Shown: piece after piece, positions 25,998-38,109 of the stretch
Layout: every line of letters begins with the position of its first letter
Numbering within the stretch: the first letter of the stretch is position 1
Source of the DNA: Lineus longissimus
Taxonomy: Eukaryota; Nemertea; Pilidiophora; Heteronemertea; Lineidae
Assembly (NCBI RefSeq): GCF_910592395.1
Contig: NC_088314.1
Location: forward strand, 806,001-870,000
DNA: 64,000 nucleotides
Reading direction: 5' to 3'
Position numbers and translations under genes: made by a program
The notes under the pieces: generated by a model
Databases searched by the model: none
Seen by the model: the letters and a program-made list of their open reading frames with translations, nothing else
What the model was told of the DNA's origin: nothing

Positions 25998-28900
25998 ATG
26001 AAAACCTTTATTGTGATACTATGTTCAGGATTACTAATCCTTAACTCATTACAAGGTAAGTCAAGCTATAGTCCATTTTGTCTAACTTTGACTTCACTGG
26101 GAGGTTTTTCACATCCAGCTGGCCTTTACTGCATAGTTAGTTGATAGGCTATTTCAAATGAAGAATTTGGTACGTTTCTAATGCCGTCTGGGAGGTCCTA
26201 CCCCTTGACTGACCAGCATCAGTGGTCCTAGTCATTGCCTAACCTTGTCTAGAGCTTATATCAAAGATTTATTCTCCACATTTTGATATACCACTGATGA
26301 GATTTTCCCACCCATGGTTGTCCCCCCCCCCCCTCCTCTATGATAAGGTTTCCCATTGTTCATTTTGATATTGTCTATCCTTGCCTGGTGGGAGAAAAAC
26401 GATCATTAAAGCTCTTATCCAGGCTGGTCTACTCCTAAAGTATTTCAGTTGGCCCTTGACTGCAGGGATGGGATGTGGAGAACCCAGTTTAGACAGGGCT
26501 TAAATGAGGGACCAAGTAAGCTGTTCTCAGTACTTCTTTAACTTCATCAGACGTCCCAGCAGCCTTGCCAATATTGTCCCTTTAAGATCACCCTTACTCC
26601 TGGAAAGTGCTTCAACAGGTGAACTGTGTTCAAACTTGCATGAGACCAGTGATCACTCGATAGGAATTGGTATTTGATAAGACTCTATAATAACATACCA
26701 TTGGCATTGTCTCTGACTCAAGTAACCTCTCACAGCATACATGCCTTGGATCAAATTATAGTCTATCGAGAGGACATCCTTAACCCCTTGGGCTGCTGTT
26801 ATGTGTGATTATTAAGCCCTCTTGCCCATTGCTATCACAATTGGATTGGTTGCCAACCATCAAAAATGTCATCTGAGGAAAGTTAATGTGTTTAGCCAGA
26901 TCACCAAAATGTAAATCGCTGTGATCACAGAAAACGGGGGAGTTAAAAAACCTGATGTCTGCTGCCCTTAATGAGCCAGAGTCCGCATTGAAGTTGATGA
27001 TTTCCAGGCTTGCTTTTATAAACTTCATGATAAAACAATAGTAACCAAGTCCCAGTTTATATAACCTTGATTTGTAATCTAATTAAGGGAGGGTGCTTGT
27101 TATTCTTTGCACTAGAAATTATATGGCACGTCTCATGATATGAGGGTTGCTGATATATAAAGTGGTACGCCAGCTAATTTGAACTTGAGAAAGCGGGCAA
27201 AAAGTTTAGCAAGCAAGTTGTTCTCAATCAAGTATGGATTGATGGCAAACAGTTCAGGCAATTGAAAGTAACGCCGTGTTCAAACTAGTAAGTAGCAATG
27301 TGTTCAAGGAAGCTGGCATAACCATTGCTTTCATGCAAACAGTACAGTGTAATGTTTCACTTCTGTTCTCATGTGGATCTTTTGACTTGACCTTTCGGTA
27401 GAGTTATTACACAGGAAATCTTCACAAGGTCATGAAGGTTGATCTAATTCACCAAGATACAAGAAAATCTTGAAACATTTCAAGAAAGTAGTATCAACAG
27501 TTTTTAACCCCTTTAGTGTTGACTCGCTATATTGGCAAGTTCTGGTATTATCTTCGTGAAGAAGAGGAATACTCGATTTACAAACCTGTTTCAATCTTTT
27601 CTGATTTTGGACTGCGGTGGCCTGCGAGGCACAGGTGTTGATGTTGATGTTGGAGAAAGCTTTTAGGAACAGGCCTATCAGAGAATTGAGAGTGGAACAC
27701 TTGGCCTTCTGTTATGTGTTGGGAGGTCTGTGTTTCCTTATGATTTCTCAGTCCATCCAGACTTGTTTACAAATCCAATAACCTTTTGCAAAATCATTCT
27801 GGGTGTGACTCAGATCTACTTTTCTGTCATCTTGGAGATCAAGACCCTTTCAGCTTATCTTCACTATACTGCCACTCTAAACAACAGGCAGTGGTATGGA
27901 ACCAGTGATCAAACCATGCACACAAAACTTGAAGAAAAATAGGTCTAATGTTTCTGCCGAGATCATCTCTCAATCTGACCCCTTTTATGAAAACGCTCGC
28001 TCTAATCAGGAAACAATTTGTGTGATATGTGTCTCTGATACTGTGGAATACACTGACTGATGCTGAACATGGCATTCAGATACGTTTTGTTGTGATGTCT
28101 TTTTAACACTTTGAAGGCCAGATAACTTCTGACGGCTGAAAATGCATAGTTAGGCCCACATCAATGAAGAGTGATACTTATGGTGTGACCACTCTAGTCT
28201 TGAAAGGGGATCACATCATAATCAGGACTGGATCCAGGGCGTCTGATTGTAATGTATCATAAACATGTCACTTGCAGTATTTGCGTTTATTTTCAGTAAT
28301 ATCATCAGAAGATCCGACAGAAGGTAGGCATGCCTTAAGTTACTGTGTTGTTGCATCTTCTGTTTTATTTTGATCCTCATCAGTTCTGTCATAATCCATT
28401 TATCTATCCTCTCAAGTTAAAGCAACCAGTTAATCATAGTTTTACTGACAGCATCATTTCATATTCTATAGTTGTGTCTGCTAACTCTTGTATCCTATCA
28501 ATGCGAGCCTATCTGCATCAAAGAATACCTCTTTAAGCTAGCCACGGAAGCCGTATGTCTTCCAAGACAGAATGTTGTGTTCTTGATGATCCTTTCTCTG
28601 TGATGCTCCGACTGTCAGTTCTTCCCCTTGCACTCTGTTTCAGCCACAACAGCTACCTCTGAAGAAACAACCATTCTCTCTGCGACAACATCTGCTTCTC
28701 TCAGCGCGGTTACAACAGGCGTTGCACAAGATGAAACAACAATTCCACCAGAAACCACAACATTAGCAGATAGCGATACAACTATAGCAGCTGTTGCAAC
28801 AACACCAGCTGTTACAGCTGCAGAAACAACTGTTTTAGCAGAAGGTACTACAGTAGCAGAAGTGCCAACGACTGCTGCTGCTGACATGGCAACCACTCCT

Positions 28901-30699
28901 GCTACAGTTGCTGAGACAGCAGCTGCAGTTGATGAGATTACAACTGTAGATGCTGAAACAACAGCTACAGTTGCCGAGGTAACCACTGTAGATGCTGAGA
29001 CAACAGCTACAATTACCAAGGTAACCACTGTAGTTGCTGAGACAACAGCTACAGTTGCCGAGGTAACCACTGTAGTTGCTGAGACAACAGCTACAGTTGC
29101 CGAGGTAACCACTGCAGTTGCTGAGAAAACAGCTTCAGTTGCCGAGGAAACCACTGTAGTTGCTGAGACGACAGCCACTGAAGGTGCAGTGACTACAGTT
29201 GCTGTAGTTGTTGAGACTACTGCTGCGCCTGTGATAGAGACTACTGTTGCCACTACGGTGGCTGGCACTGCAGAGACTGCTGGAGCAGCAGAAACATCGA
29301 CGTTAAGCGCTGGCAGTGATGATGCAACCACTATCGCTGCAGGTACTTCTTCATTTTGAGTTTTCACCAAATCATTTTCACCCCTTTTTCCATTCATAAA
29401 ATAATTTGCTAAATGCTAAGCTTATTTCTATGACATAGACAGTGCCTTTGATTGCTCTTCAATGCTTTTCATTCCTTTTCCACCAAATATACATTCTTTC
29501 TGCACCAAAGGCTTTGCTTTGCTTCACATTTTCAGGAACTACGCAATCAACAGTTTCTCTTCGTGCTAACACTACCACAGCTGCTTCTGTTAAAGATGCT
29601 TCGACGTTACCCACTGACTCCGCTTCAACAGTGGTGGCTTTCTCACCTTCTGACGCAGCTACCAGTGCAGATTCGACGTTACCCACTGACTCCGCCTCAA
29701 AAGTGGTGGCTTTCTCACCTTCTGACGCAGCTGCCAGTGCAGATTCGACGTTACCCACTGACTCCGCTTCAACAGTGGTGGCTTTCTCACCTTCTGACGC
29801 AGCTGCCAGTGCAGATTCGACGTTACCCACTGACTCCGCTTCAACAGTGGTGGCTTTCTCACCTTCTGACGCAGCTACCAGTGCAGATTCTACCAACGCG
29901 GCTGCCAAATCAGCTGTCACTGCCACCGCTTCAACAATGGCTGACGTAGCCACTTCTACCCCAGCTCCATTCACTGCTACAGCAACTGGGGACATTGTGA
30001 CATCTGCTTTAGAGTTCAAAACGGCCACCACTTTCACTGCTTCAACTACTAACTCCTTGCCTACAGATTCAGACTCAGATGTGACAACTTCAACGTCAGA
30101 GGATGGGGCGACTCAAGCAGAAGGTAGATAGACAAGTGTCGAATTGAGAGACAGTCTTGACGTATCGAGCTCCTTTACTCTTCAACTCTACAGTTCAATG
30201 TCTGTGCCAGTGGCATCTCATTGGCAAATTGGTCCACAAAATGACTTTGGACCAACATCACCATTGGCTTCATGACTCCTTGGTGGACTTGGGCCAAATT
30301 GTTCCAAAAGAATTAGTCACTTTACATCACCTTGAACTCGGCAATAAACAGGTAGCATTTGTGGCCTGGTCACGAGTGAAAGGGTATGACCCAATAGGGG
30401 GTCACCTGCTACTATAGTACTCATGCATTGTGTTGTATAGTAATTGTAAAACCTTTCTTATGAGTAGCACTGTAATGTGTAATTCTTGGAATTAAGTGTG
30501 CGGGATTATTGGAATTGGGTTCAGATAAGATACCTGTGAAAATTCCCACGGTCTACTTTTAATCCTCCATTCTCCCCAGCGTGATCAATTACGTCAGCAT
30601 TGATGCGGCTCCTCATTGGATGGAGACGCATCAACGTTGCCCCCTGATTGGTGCAGACAAAGCTGCGCGTGAATACAAAACAGCTGTCCGCACGCTCTC

Positions 30700-30735
<36 letters not shown>

Positions 30736-33700
30736 AGCGATAGAGAGTTATTCCAGTCTCCCGAGTATTTTATAATCACGTGCACGAATCGTCATCCCGA
30801 CGAACTATTTTATCAATTATGACTTTGGTGTGTATAATTTTGTGAATCAGTGTTAGAATAAAGGATCCGGACGTTAGAAGGCAAATTCAGGACTTATTAC
30901 GTTTGTAACCTGAGCAAATACAACAATTGCATCACATGCACTACTTGAGATGGAACTCCCCATCTGGAAAATGGTTTGTCCCGATTGAGATACTGATAAA
31001 GATAATGTAAAGATCACAGTGCAGCCCCTGGCATTTACTTACTGAACTCATTACAGCAACTACTGCAGCAGCCGCAGAGGTTCCAAGTACAGCAGCCGTA
31101 GAAGCAGCCACAACTCAAGCTGCAGAGGGTGGGGCAGCAGTGACAACAGTCACAGCAGACGGTAAGACGGAATATTATCTTTCCCTGAACTATTCCATTG
31201 GCTCTGTTTTCCTCCTGCCTTATGTTGTAAGCTGATACATGTAGTCCTGACCTAGAGGTTGGGGTACCGATCATTTCTGAAGCTGCACGTTAGATTTCAA
31301 ATGTTTGGACTAAAAATACCAAGCCCTTAAAGCATGATTCTTAGAAAAACAATGTAAAACAACTAAAAAGTAAAAGCTGAACAATATATATAACTCACAA
31401 TTTAATCAAGTTGTCCGTAACTAATATGTAGGCCAACATTTCTCCTTTCACCACAGGTAATGCACCTGCAGCTACAACCGCTCCAGCGGGGATAACCCCC
31501 GCACCAGTTGGGTTGACTACGCTGGCAGGAGTGGTTGCCACCACCACACAGGACACTGCTGGGGCAGTTACTACCACTGCAGCTTCTCAAGCAACAACAC
31601 AACCAGCAGGTAAAGTTTGATTTTGGGCACAGCAGTTCGATAAGAATCAGAATGCAGAGTTAAAGTAAAAGTAAAAGGCCTGTATTGCGGGAAATGTGTG
31701 TTGCATGCATGCGCAATGTAGAGTAGTAAATCCCAGTGAAGCTGTGTAACTTTGATCTCAAACTTGACGATAGCAGTGGAACTTTCGTATGTACATGTAC
31801 ATGATATTCTTTTTTCTGTTGTATTCATAGATCCTTGTACTCCGGGAGGCTACAAGCTTATCTCAGAAGCCAATCGCCACTTCTCGAGCGAGACAGCCCC
31901 CTCCTGTGACCGCTCCTTGCAAGAAGGATGGTACAGGTTCATGTTAGACGGCAAAAATGCACAAATTACTGACCAATGTATAAAGGTGAGTATTTTTGAA
32001 GTTAATAAAACCAAGTCATGATTCAGACCAGCCAACGAGGAGCACCTACAGCCTAGTGGTAAAAAAACGAAAAGTGGAAAAGTGCTCTGTTTCCCTGACT
32101 AAAAATACCAGACTTCCTTGAGGTATTTCTACCTTTCGGTGTCACAAATAACTGTTATGCTGGAATTAAAGTACCGGTATAGGTCTTAGACAATATTATT
32201 TGACAGAGGAAAACCTAGCGCTGTATGACATCAGTTTGTTCTTTTCAGGAAGGTGCATGTGGCTCTCAATATCCAATGAGGATTGACCTTGGTGGCAAGA
32301 CAATGCCCAAGGAGGGATCTGAGCTGAAGGTAGAAGCTTGCACGGTTGGAAAGGGGCCATTTGGATCCATCGAGTGTTGCCTCGCTCGTGTCAATGTCAT
32401 TATCAAGGGATGCACTGGATTCCATGTCTACAAACTGCAGCCGACACCTCACTGTCAGGCAATCTATTGTGTACAATGCAAGTTTCAACTCTATATTTCA
32501 TTTTGTTGTGTTTATCATCTAGAATGGCCAGACCACATCTAGATGTTGATGACTTGTAGCAGACATTTCCATCTTCATGAATAATGAGGTTCCTTGATGG
32601 GTTCTTTGCAGTATTGTAGCCCATATACAAGTGTCTCTACCTTCATTTGAGAAGAAGGCACTGCAAGCCCTGTATGCATGGGTCTGGGCATGATGTAGAT
32701 ATGGTACTGTATGTCTGTGTAACCAAAGCCAGCAGAAAATGGCTCTAGATCACTCTATTCAAGTTATGGCAACTGTTTCTGTCTTTGTTTAAGATGTTGA
32801 TGAGGCAATTCCAAGATCGCACCAGGCCATCCCACCACCTCCAGTGAGTAATCTGCAAGTAAAGTTCTACTTGATTTGTGGCAAACTCTTGCATGAAGCC
32901 ACTTTGACTATAGTAATGTGTGGTGGTTAATCCAGTTTTGTGACCTGTTCTGTATTCTGTTATCCTACAATTATAGTTGAAGGGCTATAGAAAGGATGAC
33001 ACTAATGATTGGTAACTGGCTCCATTGGTGTGTTTAATTCCATTGAAGAGTCTCAGTCTTTATCTTAACATTCTCGCTTCAGGTTAACAGAGAGCTCAAG
33101 GAACTCAGTTCAGAGGAGCGGTCAAATGCTGTCACGTTTGAGGCAGATATGGGAGGGAAACCATTTGTGAGTATATGGGTTGTTTGGAACCAAGTCTTCT
33201 GACCTGGCAAACATGCCATCATTAAGCTTTACCCTGTTGAAATGGGTGTCCTGTTACACGGCATTGTATGGTTATAATTTATACTGTATGTTCACTGAAA
33301 AGTTATTTTGAATTCCCATCAAGTATCAAAGCTTTCATTTCAGGACCAGGACAAATTTTCTACAGATTTTAAAGAAATCTTGATAGCTGTTCTCAACAAC
33401 CCAGATCCTCCAGCCACAACTGTAGCTGCAGGGACAAACGTGCCAGCAACAACCATCGCTGGAGCACCGGTGACAACTGCTGTGGCAACACCCGCAGCTG
33501 AACCTGCAGCTGCAACAACAATAGCTGCAGCTGCTGTAACAACAGCTGCAGCTGCTGTAACAACTGTTGTGGCTGCTGTAGCAGAAACTACTGTGGCTGC
33601 TGCTGCTGTGACTACAACAGCTGCAGCATCTGCTGGACGAAGAAGAAGAAGAAAGAGATCGGTGAAGTATGGCACTGACAATGTGGTCTTTGTCGCCCCA

Positions 33701-35341
33701 ACACCCCATGTGCTACCAGATGGTAAAGTGGAAGTTGTATTCTTTGTGAAGAGTTCAGTTGATGGTAAGATATGGGTTTGAAATTTGATGTAGCCCTGGC
33801 CTGGTCATTTCAAAAAGTCCCTTTGCACCCATTCAATTCTAGACGGTTATAATTTGCTTTAGGGAAAATGATTGCCAGTGGTGTTTGTGAAGTAATAGGT
33901 TCTGTCAATGTCAGAGGACAACAACAGAATGTATTTGTCACCATTTCAAAGTTAATCACTGTGTTGATGTTAATCAGTGACTGTCAGCCCAATTATGTTG
34001 TGTTTAACAGTGATTGAAGCAACTGCCCTGTATGTCATAACATGCACAGTGGCCTATTCATTGAATGCAATAGATCTGGCTAATCAGGATTAATCTGTTT
34101 TTTGTAATAATAGTTCAGTCAAGTTTGACTTCAAAGCAGTTTGAGTGGATACTTGACATGATTCCAGTGGCAGTAGTGGATATGTTCTTTTACCATGATT
34201 CAGTTGTCTTATGACATATATGTAGGGAATAATTATCATGTTTTAACACTGCATAAACCCATTCCTGTGTTTCAAGATGGCTTGAAATGTTTTCAGGAAA
34301 ACCAGTGGTTGTCTCTAAGGAGGACCTTATGAAACTCCAAGAACAAATCAAGAGGGAAGTGGCTTCAAAGGTATGTTGTCTGCTTGGTTTAGTGTAATAA
34401 GTTTTCATGATTGTAAAAGGTGTTGAATTGTCATTGTTTATTAAAGTTGGTTATTCAACCAACTTGTCTTGTTAGTGAAAGTAATCACTGTTTTCGAGAT
34501 TGAACGGGGCATGATGAACCAGCTGTAACAGGCTGCTATGACTGATCATATGCAATCATTTCAGATGGGTGTCAATATTGTCAAAGTTACTCCTGGGGTT
34601 CCGCCTTACATCCTCGACGCAGAGGCGAGTGAAAGCCGTGGTGGAGAATCCAATATCTTCATGGATCATCTCGGATTGTTCGTGACCATGATCGTCGTTG
34701 CTTGTATCTGTATAATCGTCATAATCGTTGGGTTGATACTGCTGAAGAAATGCCGCAATGATGAATATTATGTGAGGTCAAGTGTCCATGATAAGGTGAG
34801 TGCAGCATCTCCTAATTTGGGGCGATTGTCTGCATGAGCCCAACACGACGTTCTTGACTTGTTAAAGGTCACACTCGAGGTTGGTGTCAAGAATCTACCC
34901 AAGGTGTTCAAACAGCACAGAACAGGCCGACTGTCATATCCCGAGTTACTATCCCTACTTTTGCATGTGTCACCAAATAAGATTTTCCTTTGGTATCAAT
35001 TTGCCATGTGATGTCATCTACCAGACTTATTCCTGTTGAAATGGCTCAAGTCATCTTCTTTTCTTCTTCAGCATTCAGAGGTTAACTCTTCCAATTTCTA
35101 CCTCTTTCAGGACACGCTGAAGATGGAGGAGGGAAAGAAGGGGAAGAAGCAGGCGATGGAGAGCCCGCTTACCGATGAGGAGATCATGAAGGACGAGAAG
35201 CCAATGTTAGAGACCACGCCCTCTATCAACGGACATGGCAAAAATATGAATAAACCTGACGATGATGGCTGGGTGGTGCCGTATGAAGAGCTGACCAAAG
35301 ACCAGAGAGAGCAGCTCGAGGTAGAGGATACCAAGTTATAG
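25998..35341 (+). CDS. Transmembrane mucin-like protein with D8C and SEA-like modules
   Basis: Fourteen exons: 25998-26055, 28297-28323, 28644-29342, 29536-30123, 31057-31161, 31457-31609, 31831-31985, 32249-32470, 32805-32843, 33083-33166, 33344-33764, 34297-34370, 34565-34795, 35111-35341; about 1028 aa. Order: signal peptide (MKTFIVILCSGLLILNS); Thr/Ala/Val-rich mucin region (~25-543) encoded by exons that all start and end in phase 1; a ten-cysteine D8C module (~544-617, DPCTPGGY, EGWYRFMLDG, EGACGSQYP, ECCLARVNV, HCQAIYC) as in uromodulin/GP2/OIT3; a SEA-like region split by an Ala/Thr insert ending in RRRRRKRS; one membrane helix (~910-933); and an acidic/Lys-rich cytoplasmic tail with DDDGWVVPYEEL. 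Likely a heavily O-glycosylated epithelial or haemocyte surface protein. No named orthologue is recognised. The exon 8/9 junction is the least certain: an alternative acceptor at 32793 needs another phase. Confidence 0.8.
28929..29170 (+). repeat. Coding 42-bp (14-residue) tandem repeat in mucin exon 3
   Basis: The motif TVAEVTTVVAETTA recurs about five to six times with drift (VDAETTATVAEVTTVDAETT, then TITKVTTV, then TVAEVTTV). It is a threonine-dense repeat suited to O-glycosylation. Copies differ by few bases, which indicates recent expansion or homogenisation. Confidence 0.75.
29601..29889 (+). repeat. Coding 72-bp x4 tandem repeat in mucin exon 4
   Basis: Four near-identical 72-bp units begin at 29601, 29673, 29745 and 29817. 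Each encodes 24 residues (STLPTDSASTVVAF followed by SPSDAATSAD), with changes confined to about three positions (T/K and T/A). Such near-identity suggests recent array expansion and probable length variation between individuals. Confidence 0.9.
30560..30790 (+). promoter_or_regulatory. Promoter-like cluster inside mucin intron 4
   Basis: Within 230 nt there is a CRE-type TTACGTCA (30589-30596), two NF-Y-type ATTGG boxes (30615-30619, 30647-30651), locally raised CpG, an (AG)14 run (30703-30730) and a TATA-like TTTTATAATCACGTG stretch (about 30766-30780). The cluster stands out from the surrounding AT-rich intron. It could drive a shorter transcript beginning before exon 5, or it may be chance. 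No transcript evidence is available. Confidence 0.3.
30703..30730. repeat. (AG)14 microsatellite
   Basis: Fourteen perfect AG units followed by an interrupted AAGAGAG tail, in the fourth intron of the mucin gene beside the promoter-like cluster. Likely polymorphic. Confidence 0.95.
33638..33661 (+). other. Furin-type cleavage site coding segment (RRRRRKRS)
   Basis: Five consecutive arginines, then K-R-S, match the R-X-K/R-R consensus of proprotein convertases. They follow the Ala/Thr-rich insert in exon 11 (residues ~808-815) and precede two predicted beta strands and a helix. Cleavage would leave a membrane stub and release, or hold non-covalently, the mucin-D8C ectodomain. Confidence 0.6.
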
Positions 35342-36914
35342 GACTTTGGAACATTTTAAGCACAAAGATTTGGGAATATTTTGTGTGGGATATATTAAGA
35401 TATACAGAAATGGGACTTTTCAAGGCCCATGCAAACATTGTAACAATATCAACTGCTGATGATGTCGAAAATGCACAACCTCATCGCCAGTACAGAGTGT
35501 ACAGTGTCCAGTACACTGGAGGCCTCATTTCAAGTCATGGTTGAGCTCTCCGATAATTGAGAAATGTGAAAATTAGGAAATGTAAGGAACATGTGTGACG
35601 AATACAATGTAGTATGTAGTATTGTACTGTAGTGAAGCATGTGTTGTAACACCTACCAATTCACTGTGGTTAATTGAAGATTAGGGCTGGTGTTGGGGGG
35701 TTGACATTGAATACATCCTTTCAAATGAACTGTATTCAGTTTTCTGATGACAGCTGATATTTTCCAATGACTTAAGGACTATGGTTACCTTTATGAGGAA
35801 AAAGTGTAAACATTTGTTTGTTTGTGTTATCTGTTGGATGGGAAGCATTTGGTCACTAATCCAAGGTATAGCAAACAGTGGGGTGAACATTTTGGATTTG
35901 ATTAGAATTGTCTGCCCCAGATAAAAACAAAGATGGACAACTGGTACCCCATTGACCTCAGTGTCATGAACAGACCTTTGGAATTGACCTTATACTGGTG
36001 ACATTAGAATTTCTATACTTCTTTGTATATTGGCTTCATGTATCTCTTGCCCAAACGAATCTATGTACATAATATACATGCAATGTTGTGTAGTGTAAAG
36101 GATTATAAGATGAATCTCACTTGGGTTTTTCAATGTTATAAACATAAACACCCTTTCTGTATTGGGTAGACATCGGTATAATCAACACTGAACACCAATT
36201 GGTGACACCACTGAAATCATATAACACTGATATTTCAGGTTATGCATAGCAGTCAAATAACCCTTGCACCCATGCTTATTGTATCATAAAGCTTGCCTTA
36301 TCTTTTTGGGATTTTGGACAACTGTTGAATAAATTACATGTATGTGGTTTGATCTTAGCTAAACTTAATGTTTTCTCAACACCCTATTGTAACTTTTGTG
36401 AGGATCATTTGTTCTGGCGTTTCACTGAACATTTCCGTTTACAAACACTCAAACATACCTTGGATATCATCACAACCACATTGTTTTATTGGTTGCTTGA
36501 TATGAGGTATTAACACCGCAAAATTAGTCTTATTTTGGCGTTGATCTTTACGAAGTGAGTCTGAACATTCGGACCCTATCAGCAATCTTGCCAAACCCAT
36601 ATAATGTCTGGTTTATTGTTCCTTATTCCTAGCTGTCATCGTACTTGTATATAACATTCACCTCATACCTGAATAGCCATTGTGTTACAATTCAAATCTT
36701 ATATGACATGGAGTAAATAAACTTTGGTCATTTTACAAAAGAGTATTTGCTTCTGTTTGTTTGAGAAAAGTTTGTTGATTCAGTAATTGACAAAGAGTCC
36801 AACCCTGCATGGAGATGTACAGTTCCAACTTGGTCACTGACTTGGCTGGAAAATCCATTGGATGGGTCCTGGAAGCCTCCACCTCTTTCTGCCCTGAAAA
36901 TATCAGTCTAGCTC

Positions 36915-37046
36915 TGACTGACCTAGAGACCTCTGTCTGACTGCCCTAGAGACCTCTATCTGACTGACCTAGAGACCTCTATCTGACTGCCCTAGAGACC
37001 TCTATCTGACTGACCTAGAGACCTCTGTCTGACTGCCCTGGAGACA
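36915..37046. repeat. 23-bp tandem repeat
   Basis: Five to six copies of CTGACTGNCCTAGAGACCTCTNT in a row, alternating between TGACC and TGCCC variants at the seventh and eighth positions, which gives a 46-bp alternating pattern. Located downstream of the mucin gene poly(A) signal. Confidence 0.8.
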
Positions 37047-37473
37047 TCCATCAAGTGGTTTTTAGCAGAAGTCTCTTTACCTTCATCTCTACCCGAGTCC
37101 GAGACAGAAACATATCTTAGAATTGCCTGCCCTGAAGACAAACTGGCAATCTGCAATCTCGTCGGTGGCAGTATCTGGTTGTGCCAGCATTTCCTGTCTG
37201 TCAGGTCTGGTTGTGACAGCATATGCTGTATCATCAGGTCTGGTTGTGGCAGCATGTTATGGTATGGTTGTTGCAGTATCTGCTGTCTCTTCAGGTCTGG
37301 TGTTCTATGCAATCCCTTTATGATAATGATCAGGTATTCACCATGTGAAAATGAGACACATTTTCCTGAGGGTGAAGACAAGGTCCACCCTGTAGAAACA
37401 TGGTGCACTACGTTGGGGGAGGACACATCTAGATCAGACAGAGTAAGCATAGTGAAGGGGCATGGCACATGGT

Positions 37474-37696
37474 CTTTTCAGTTCCTACCGTACCCTGAAG
37501 ATGGCGATGGCGATGGCGAAGTTCTTTCATGAAGTCATTTAAAGTTCTGAACTACGCCATCGCCATCTTCAGGGCACGGTAGGAACTGAAAAGACAAGAA
37601 AGCTCTTTATAGTTTTTACCTTACCCTGAAGATGGCGATGGCGTAGTTCTTTCATGGAGTCATTTAAAGTTCTGAACTACGCCATCGCCATCTCAG
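37474..37696. repeat. Two adjacent copies of a hairpin-forming inverted repeat
   Basis: In the first copy the arm at 37474-37518 (CTTTTCAGTTCCTACCG, then CCCTGAAGATGGCGATGGCG) is the reverse complement of 37551-37593. A second, shorter copy occupies about 37617-37696 with the same arms and the same core (TTCATGGAGTCATTTAAAG). The cores are themselves nearly palindromic. This is typical of small DNA-transposon termini or foldback elements. It abuts the transposase remnant at 37693, whose reading frame ends there. Confidence 0.65.
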
Positions 37697-38109
37697 CCGA
37701 AAACCTTGAAAGTGCCGTCCGTATACCACGTCTTAGCTTGTCTGTATCTTGTCTGTGGCAAAAACGAGGTGGCGTTTACTCCCGACATGTACATCTCTTC
37801 TTTGGAAGTCATCTGGGTGTGCGAGTTGTCAATCTCGAAATCCAGGTCACGTGGCTCGGCTGGTCTCATCTTCTGTCGGTGATAGTTTGCGGCTCTGGCG
37901 AGGTCAACTGGCTTCGGCAGGGCTTCCAGCGGCTGGGAGGTGTCCTGGATCCCTTCATCGAGCATAACTTTATTCACGATCTCGGCGGCTGAGGTGAAAA
38001 TCTCGGGATCTGCCCATCTCGATTTGGAGCTTATGGCGATTACCCCAGGCAAAGCCCAAGCCCCCAATGCCAAGCCACCTTCAATTGAAAGCGAGGGCGT
38101 TTTTGACAC
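37693..38109 (-). pseudogene. MULE-type transposase remnant
   Basis: The minus strand has an open segment with blocks RAANYHRQKMRPAEPRDLDF, EEMYMSGVNA, and a final QAKTWYTDGTFKVFG. The W-Y-x-D-G-T-F-K motif preceded by an R-x-x-P-x-E-P-x-D-L-x-F block is typical of MULE/FLYWCH-associated transposase-like proteins abundant in marine invertebrates. The frame stops directly after the DGTFK motif at the hairpin repeats, so most of the catalytic domain is missing. It is a fragment, not a working gene. Confidence 0.55.

Noticed and set aside
28615-29397. Long antisense Ala/Val/Ser-rich open frame (and a similar one at 29459-30037) on the minus strand
   Set aside because: These are mirror frames of the repetitive mucin exons. 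The plus strand has matching splice sites, phases and threonine-type composition, so the antisense frames are by-products of the repeats.
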